The notes below the pieces were generated by a model, which saw only the letters and a program-made list of their open reading frames with translations, ran no database searches and was not told the origin of the DNA. The position numbers were made by a program, and so were the translations under genes. From Candidatus Gastranaerophilales bacterium (lineage in GTDB: Bacteria; Cyanobacteriota; Vampirovibrionia; Gastranaerophilales; Gastranaerophilaceae), in assembly GCA_944323725.1 (NCBI GenBank), contig CALUTP010000008.1, forward strand, positions 36,108-100,107: 64,000 nt of DNA, in the 5' to 3' direction. This document shows, piece after piece, positions 59,218 to 64,000 of the stretch; positions within the stretch are counted from its first letter, which is position 1, and every line of letters begins with the position of its first letter.

Positions 59218-59580
59218 ATGGAGAATATGAATTTAAAAAATTATGCATATATTGGTGATGCGGTATGGGAATTGTTTATAAGATCTAAGACAATACTTAT
59301 TACTGATAATGCTAAAAAGCTCCATAAGTTAACAACAGATAAAGTAAAAGCTTCCTATCAAGCAGAGCTCCTTCATTTATTAGATTCCAAGCTAACTGAA
59401 GAAGAACATGAAATTGCACGTCGAGGCAGGAATCTATCTATTCCGATTGCTCGACGCCAAAATCAGTCAGAATATAGGCAGGCGACTGCTTTTGAAACGC
59501 TAATCGGCTGGTGGTATATCCATAATAAAGATCGATTATGTGAAATTTCAAATATTATAGAAACTTATTTAATTTTTTAA
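59218..59580 (+). CDS. mrnC: Mini-III ribonuclease
   Basis: Mini-III is an RNase III catalytic domain without the dsRNA-binding domain; it matures 23S rRNA. In its 120 residues the metal-binding acidic residues are seen in NYAYIGDAVWELFIR (Asp14, Glu18) and near the end in ATAFETLIGWWYI. The basic loop RRGRNLSIPIARRQNQSEYRQ is characteristic. The start at 59218 was chosen because of the -10 box and the typical MNLKNYAYIGDA beginning; an earlier ATG at 59170 would add cysteine-rich residues. Its last 12 bases overlap the gene on the other strand. Confidence 0.92.
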   Translation: MENMNLKNYAYIGDAVWELFIRSKTILITDNAKKLHKLTTDKVKASYQAELLHLLDSKLTEEEHEIARRGRNLSIPIARRQNQSEYRQATAFETLIGWWYIHNKDRLCEISNIIETYLIF

Positions 59581-60867
59581 ATCTTCTTCAATAGTTTCTC
59601 TATTTTCATTATTGATTTTGATAAGATTTTTATTTTCATCAAATTCCAATGTAATTCTTCCAAATTCAGGGTTATTTTCTTCAGAATATCTTCTAATGAA
59701 AGAACCATCTGACGAATAATCAATATACTTTTCTAATTTTTTGTCATCATTTTCTGAGAATTGTATTACAGAATCAAGCTTATTAAAGGAATTATAATAT
59801 GTTGTTTGATATTGCTTTCCATTTTTAAATTCTTTTATGTTGCAACTGGAATCATCATTAAAATATGTACTTTTTATTAAGTTTCCTTTATTAAATTCAT
59901 TTATAGTTTCAATATTTTTACCGTCAAGACTCATCAAATAGATAGTTTTATTATCTCCATCTTTAACAGTAATAGATTCAAGAGAGTTATTGGAGCGGAA
60001 TTTTTTTTCACCATCAAGAGTTATGATATCTGGAATCTTTACAAGGTCAGCTGGTTTTATATTTATATTTTCTGGAGTAATTCCGTAAATATTTTTGATT
60101 GGTTTGTAATTATAGTTGGTAATTTTTTTAATTTTCCCATCTTCATAGTCAATATTTTTTAGAGTATTGAAATTTTTGTCATATAAATTCAAGTATTCAA
60201 TTCCATTTTTACTATTAAGTGTATAGCTTTCTGTAATACCGGTTTTGTTATTGGTAATATCTATCCAATTAACTGTTTCATTATTTCCAAAACGGTTTTC
60301 TATAATTTTATTATCATTTTGATTGAATAATTTTATGCTGGATACTTTTCCTTCATTGAATAGAGTTTCTTTAGCAATTTTATTTGTTCCTGGAACAAAT
60401 TCCTGTGTTAGTGCACTTGTTAATGTATTATATTGAATTCCGAAAATATCTTTTCGAATAGGCATATTTGTTGTATTATCACGTTCAATGACTTTTGTTA
60501 TACTTTTATTTTCTGTATCAATATAATATTCTTTTGTAGTATTATCACCTTTAGTTATAATAGTTTCTAAATTCCCGTCGCTATTGAGAATTCTATCTCC
60601 TGAAAGTGTTTCAATTGCGTTTTCATGTAGTTTAATTGGTTTTGGAATATCTTTTATAATTAAATCATCTAAGTTTTCCACAGGTCTAAATTCATTATTG
60701 TTAGTTTTTACAATAGATTTGTTATAGTTAGAAAGAGCTTCACTACCATTAAGGTTAACAGTAGAAGTATTTTGATTCTTTAAATTTTCTTTAAATTTTT
60801 CTAAAAGATTAGTATTTCCTTGAAATCTAATATCACTGGCATTGTTGAAATTAATTTTGCTAATCAT
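59569..60867 (-). CDS. YD-repeat-like hydrophilic protein
   Basis: The function is unknown. The 432 residues have no signal peptide, membrane segment or cysteine cluster. After a short Asn-rich N-terminus, irregular units of about 20-30 residues with Asn-Gly turns repeat through the length (GDRILNSDGNLETIITKGDN, TLNSKNGIEYLNLYDKNFN, ENGKQYQTTYYNS-like stretches). This is similar in style to the proteins at 6492-7436, 22510-23190 and the N-terminal 350 residues of the giant protein. AAAAAGGAG precedes the ATG. It overlaps the end of mrnC by 12 bases. It may belong to a surface or effector-associated repeat family specific to this lineage. Confidence 0.6.
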   Translation of the reverse strand: MISKINFNNASDIRFQGNTNLLEKFKENLKNQNTSTVNLNGSEALSNYNKSIVKTNNNEFRPVENLDDLIIKDIPKPIKLHENAIETLSGDRILNSDGNLETIITKGDNTTKEYYIDTENKSITKVIERDNTTNMPIRKDIFGIQYNTLTSALTQEFVPGTNKIAKETLFNEGKVSSIKLFNQNDNKIIENRFGNNETVNWIDITNNKTGITESYTLNSKNGIEYLNLYDKNFNTLKNIDYEDGKIKKITNYNYKPIKNIYGITPENINIKPADLVKIPDIITLDGEKKFRSNNSLESITVKDGDNKTIYLMSLDGKNIETINEFNKGNLIKSTYFNDDSSCNIKEFKNGKQYQTTYYNSFNKLDSVIQFSENDDKKLEKYIDYSSDGSFIRRYSEENNPEFGRITLEFDENKNLIKINNENRETIEEDLKN

Positions 60868-61013
60868 AAAAACTCCTTTTTGTTAATAAAATTAAAAATA
60901 AAATATAAAAATTTTTGCTATTAAATAAAAAAAGTCTTTACAAAAAAAAATCAGCATGTAAAATAAAAGATGTAGCCAATAAATTTGGTTGCTGAAAATA
61001 TAATAGATCTTGT

Positions 61014-61089
61014 GGGGGTTTAGCTCAGCTGGTAGAGCACCTGCTTTGCACGCAGGGGGTCAGGAGTTCGAATCTCCTAACCTCCACCA
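61014..61089 (+). tRNA. tRNA-Ala (anticodon TGC)
   Basis: The 76-base gene folds as a complete cloverleaf. Acceptor GGGGGTT pairs with AACCTCC (one G-T), the D stem is GCTC/GAGC, the anticodon stem is CCTGC/GCAGG with loop TTTGCAC, the T stem is AGGAG/CTCCT with loop TTCGAAT, and the CCA end is encoded. A TATAAT (60999-61004) lies ten bases upstream. Confidence 0.97.
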
Positions 61090-61096
61090 TTTAATC

Positions 61097-61123
61097 AAGA
61101 GGCTTGTTTAAAGCCTCTTTTTT
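61097..61123 (+). terminator. terminator of tRNA-Ala
   Basis: AAGAGGCTT (61097-61105) pairs with AAGCCTCTT (61111-61119), followed by T. Confidence 0.9.
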
Positions 61124-61306
61124 AGTGCAAAAATCCGCACTGTACAGGCTTTTGTAATATTTAATTTAATAAGAGAATTTCTCTTTTCTTTTTTATGCTG
61201 TTTATAGTGGTTGAATCTGATTAGATTCTCTTTTTATAAATTCATTACCCGCCATATACATAGAAATTTGTTTGTGATATAAAAAAGCAAAAAGGAGAAT
61301 GTATAT

Positions 61307-63061
61307 ATGCAAGCTCGTGCTGAATTTTTGTTTAAACTATTATCGGGCAATGAAAAGCAATTTATAATTCCAATATATCAAAGAGATTATAACTGGACTG
61401 AAAAAGAATGTAATACCTTATGGAAGGATGTAGAATATATTTCTAAAGCTAAAGATAAAATAACTCATTTTATTGGAGCTATTGTTTATATACAAGAAAA
61501 AGTTTTTAGTGCAACAGATTTACAGAAATTACTATTAATTGATGGACAACAAAGATTAACGACAGTAATTATATTGTTAAAAGCTTTATGTGATGTTGCA
61601 AATGAGAATAATATGCCGTCTGAATTTTCTGAACAAATTAAAAATTCTTACATTTTCAATAGGTATCAGAAAGATGAAAATTATTTTAAATTAGTATTAA
61701 ATAAAAGGGATCAGGAAGTTTTTGCAAATTTATTAAGAGATATAAACGACGACATATTAACTGAAAAATCAAATATTCTATTAAATTATTATTTCTTTAA
61801 AAAGAAAATTCAAAATACGCAACTATCATTTGAAGAAATATTTAAGGGAATTTCCAAATTAATTATAGTAGATACTGCATTAGAGGCGGAGTGTGACAAT
61901 CCTCAATTAATTTTTGAAAGTCTAAATTCAACAGGTATGGATCTTACGCAGGCAGATCTTATTAGAAACTATATATTAATGGACTTACCATCAGATGTTC
62001 AAAAAAATTTATATGATGATTACTGGGAAAAAATGGATAAAAAATTTTCTCAAAAACCTTATAAAGAAGATGGTCAATTTGATTTCTTCATAAGAACATA
62101 CCTAACAATAAAAAATGATGGTAGAATTCCAAGTTTTGGAAAAATATATGAGGAGTTTAAAGATTATGTGACATCAAAAAGTCTTGATAAAAGTAATGTC
62201 TTAAAAGATATGTTTTCTTATTATCAAAACTATATCAAGATAATTGATCAAAAAGATACAGATTATAACATTAGCAGTATTCTAAAAAATATATCTTTAC
62301 TAAAAGTTAGTGTTGCGTATCCATTTATTCTTGCAATTTATATGGATTATACTAATGGGAAAATATCTAAAGCAGACTTTATTTATGTTTTAGAACTCAT
62401 AGAAAATTATGTATTTCGGCGTTCAATTTGTGGCATTCCAACGAATTCATTAAACAAAACATTTGCGACATTATATAAAGAAATAAATATAGAAAATATA
62501 AGAGAATCTCTTGGAGTAACTTTACTTACAAAGCCAAGTTATAAACGCTTTCCGAGAGATTCAGAGTTCGGTGAGGCACTTAAAGTTAAGGAAATATACA
62601 CAAGTAGTGTGGAAAAAACTAAATATTTATTATTAAAAATCGAAAATTATGATAATAAAGAAATTGTTGATGATACTAATTTAAGTATTGAACATATAAT
62701 GCCTCAAAGTTTAAATGATGATTGGAAAGAAGACTTAGGTAACAATTATAAAGAAATATATAAAAAATATTTGCATACGATTGGTAATCTAACATTGAGT
62801 GGCTACAATCAAGAATACCAAAATTATAGATTTATAAAAAAACGAGATATGAAAAATGGTTATAAGAAGAGTAGGTTAAAATTAAATAAATCTTTGGCTG
62901 AATGGGATTCATATACCGAACAAAAGATTTTAAAGCGAGCGGAACAATTATCTTCAATGGCATGTCAAATTTGGTACTTGCCAACTGTTAGCCAAGAAAT
63001 TATTGTAAATTCTGAAAATTTAGATTACGAAGATATAAATCAAGATGAAATTATTGAGTAA
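61307..63061 (+). CDS. DUF262/DUF1524 GmrSD-like nuclease
   Basis: The 584-residue protein combines an N-terminal DUF262 (ParB/sulfiredoxin-like nucleotidase) domain with a C-terminal DUF1524 HNH-type nuclease. DUF262 shows IPIYQRDYNW (residues 21-30), FIGAIVY, and IDGQQRLTT (78-86). DUF1524 shows SIEHIMPQSL (about 460) and IGNLTL with the following Asn/Gln-rich turn (about 492), supplying the His-Asn-His-type residues. The same architecture occurs in the type IV restriction enzyme GmrSD and in phosphorothioate- and BREX-associated nucleases that cut modified phage DNA. AAAAGGAG precedes the ATG. It sits just after tRNA-Ala and converges with a WYL regulator. Confidence 0.9.
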   Translation: MQARAEFLFKLLSGNEKQFIIPIYQRDYNWTEKECNTLWKDVEYISKAKDKITHFIGAIVYIQEKVFSATDLQKLLLIDGQQRLTTVIILLKALCDVANENNMPSEFSEQIKNSYIFNRYQKDENYFKLVLNKRDQEVFANLLRDINDDILTEKSNILLNYYFFKKKIQNTQLSFEEIFKGISKLIIVDTALEAECDNPQLIFESLNSTGMDLTQADLIRNYILMDLPSDVQKNLYDDYWEKMDKKFSQKPYKEDGQFDFFIRTYLTIKNDGRIPSFGKIYEEFKDYVTSKSLDKSNVLKDMFSYYQNYIKIIDQKDTDYNISSILKNISLLKVSVAYPFILAIYMDYTNGKISKADFIYVLELIENYVFRRSICGIPTNSLNKTFATLYKEINIENIRESLGVTLLTKPSYKRFPRDSEFGEALKVKEIYTSSVEKTKYLLLKIENYDNKEIVDDTNLSIEHIMPQSLNDDWKEDLGNNYKEIYKKYLHTIGNLTLSGYNQEYQNYRFIKKRDMKNGYKKSRLKLNKSLAEWDSYTEQKILKRAEQLSSMACQIWYLPTVSQEIIVNSENLDYEDINQDEIIE

Positions 63062-63063
63062 TA

Positions 63064-64000
63064 CTATTTGCTGTTCAGTATGATTGTATTTAACATATTG
63101 ATATACTTTTCTCTCAACTCTTTCGGGGCAATGATTTCTACATTTGTACCCCATTTAAAAATGTTCCAGAGGATTGATTTTGTGCCGGAGGATTTGAATG
63201 TTACAATTACAGCCCCGTTTTTCTGCTGTTTTATTTGTTGGGTCGGGTGGAATTTGTATTTCATTACATCATCTGCGATTTCTTTTGTGAATTTTAATTT
63301 AACCTGCACCGGATTATCATGAAAAATCCCAAAAGATGATTCAGACCATTTTTTCAGGTTAAATGAAGTATCCGGAGTAAAGTATTCCTCTGTAATTTTT
63401 ATATCCGAAATTCTGTGAAGTAAGTATTGTTTGATTTTGCCGTTCTCTTTGGCTACAAGATAGTGTCTTTCACCATACAGAATGCCATAAGGTTCAACAA
63501 TGATTGTTTTCTTCGGTTTAAGTCCTTTTTGTATACGGAATCCTGCAAGATTCTTTTCTTCCAGAGGATAATAATCTTTTGCCTGATAATCAAATTCAAG
63601 TTTTTTCATTGATTTAATTGCGTTTCTGATTGTTAAAAGTATCTTGGGATTTATATCAAAACAGGCACTCTGTCTTACGGCAAAGCCTTCTGTTTCAAGT
63701 AAGATACCGGTGTCGTTTTCGATAGAATGCAGGTTCGGATTATTGCACATTTTTATAGTATTGATAACTTTATCCAGCACAGGCAGTTTGTCTTGCATAT
63801 TATTAATTTTGCATAATTCTTTAATGCTTGTTAAGTCAGCTATATCATCTGCCGAAAAGTTTGAAAGATTTACGGGTTTGCCTTTAAAACCCCAGCGTTT
63901 TACTTTGCTGTTTGTTTGCAATTCCGTTACCTGCGGATAAAGAGAAAGAACGATATCTTTCATTCGCTGTGCGGTTCTTCTTGATACGGAGTAAGTCGTT
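63064..64000 (-). CDS. WYL-domain transcription regulator (5' end beyond window)
   Basis: The frame is open to the window edge; codons upstream of the ATG at 63963 read TYSVSRRTAQRMKDIV, the recognition part of a helix-turn-helix, so the true start is outside. The WYL domain (about residues 120-200 counted from that ATG) has FDYQAKDYYPLEEK, VEPYGILYGERHYLVA and the arginine in YLLHRISDIKI. A WCX-type C-terminus follows. WYL proteins bind nucleic-acid-like ligands and often control defence genes. It is three bases from the end of the DUF262 gene, convergent, with codon use slightly less A+T-rich than its surroundings. Confidence 0.88.
   Translation of the reverse strand, partial: TTYSVSRRTAQRMKDIVLSLYPQVTELQTNSKVKRWGFKGKPVNLSNFSADDIADLTSIKELCKINNMQDKLPVLDKVINTIKMCNNPNLHSIENDTGILLETEGFAVRQSACFDINPKILLTIRNAIKSMKKLEFDYQAKDYYPLEEKNLAGFRIQKGLKPKKTIIVEPYGILYGERHYLVAKENGKIKQYLLHRISDIKITEEYFTPDTSFNLKKWSESSFGIFHDNPVQVKLKFTKEIADDVMKYKFHPTQQIKQQKNGAVIVTFKSSGTKSILWNIFKWGTNVEIIAPKELREKYINMLNTIILNSK

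Noticed and set aside
61212..61235. GAATCT-GATT-AGATTC hairpin with T run
   Set aside because: The stem is only six pairs and no transcript is expected to end there after the tRNA terminator; probably chance.

Overview
The window is low-GC bacterial chromosome with dense housekeeping genes, a TolC-type outer-membrane channel (so a diderm), type IV prepilin-like proteins, and a dnaN gene separated from dnaA. Together with a short cyanobacterial-type DprA-like protein and the style of the prepilin leader, this suggests an uncultured gut relative of the non-photosynthetic cyanobacterial lineage (Melainabacteria/Vampirovibrionia, order Gastranaerophilales). That placement is an inference from gene style, not from a phylogeny.

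Layout. 0-7.5 kb: a partial receiver-histidine kinase, the overlapping pair dnaG-rpoD, a pilin-like fragment, an intergenic region with seven TTTTCTAC(A/T) repeats that I read as a candidate replication origin, dnaN, and an EF-hand/YD-like protein. 7.5-13.9 kb: metG, a GT39-like membrane glycosyltransferase, bioB, a lytic transglycosylase behind a sigma-28-like promoter, and a CDF metal exporter. 14-20.3 kb: one 2084-codon gene for a multidomain effector-like protein (EF-hand, LysM, kinase-like, ART-like). It also has a sigma-28-like promoter and carries an 11-base G run near its 5' end. 20.5-34 kb: alkD-like/ispF, an HxlR regulator, aldo-keto reductase with a nitrilase, a CheD-fold protein, lepA, prmC, and a Cof/NUDIX/HEAT/SLOG operon. 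34-42 kb: a PcrA-type helicase, a prepilin divergent from a small regulator around a perfect 24-bp palindrome, a 470-bp intergenic element of nested hairpins, and aroC with aroB-aroK. 42-48.6 kb: a MarR-controlled tripartite efflux locus with two alternative DHA2 pumps, EmrA and TolC. 48.6-60.9 kb: dciA, nrnA, yihY, hisS, nucleotidyltransferase-like genes, an acyltransferase, secreted proteins, msrA, tdk, a TrmB regulator and Mini-III RNase. 61-64 kb: tRNA-Ala(TGC), then a DUF262/DUF1524 nuclease convergent with a WYL regulator that runs off the window, which looks like a small defence island.

Connections. (i) Two near-identical sigma-28-type promoters (TAAAGTTT-N12-GCCGATA) drive the peptidoglycan lyase and the giant effector-like gene, with a weaker third copy upstream of a small hydrophilic protein. 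(ii) A 16-bp MarR-type operator at the efflux locus recurs with one base change next to a secreted LTxxQ-like protein. (iii) At least nine genes have a -10 box ending six or seven bases before the start codon, so leaderless transcripts look common in this genome.
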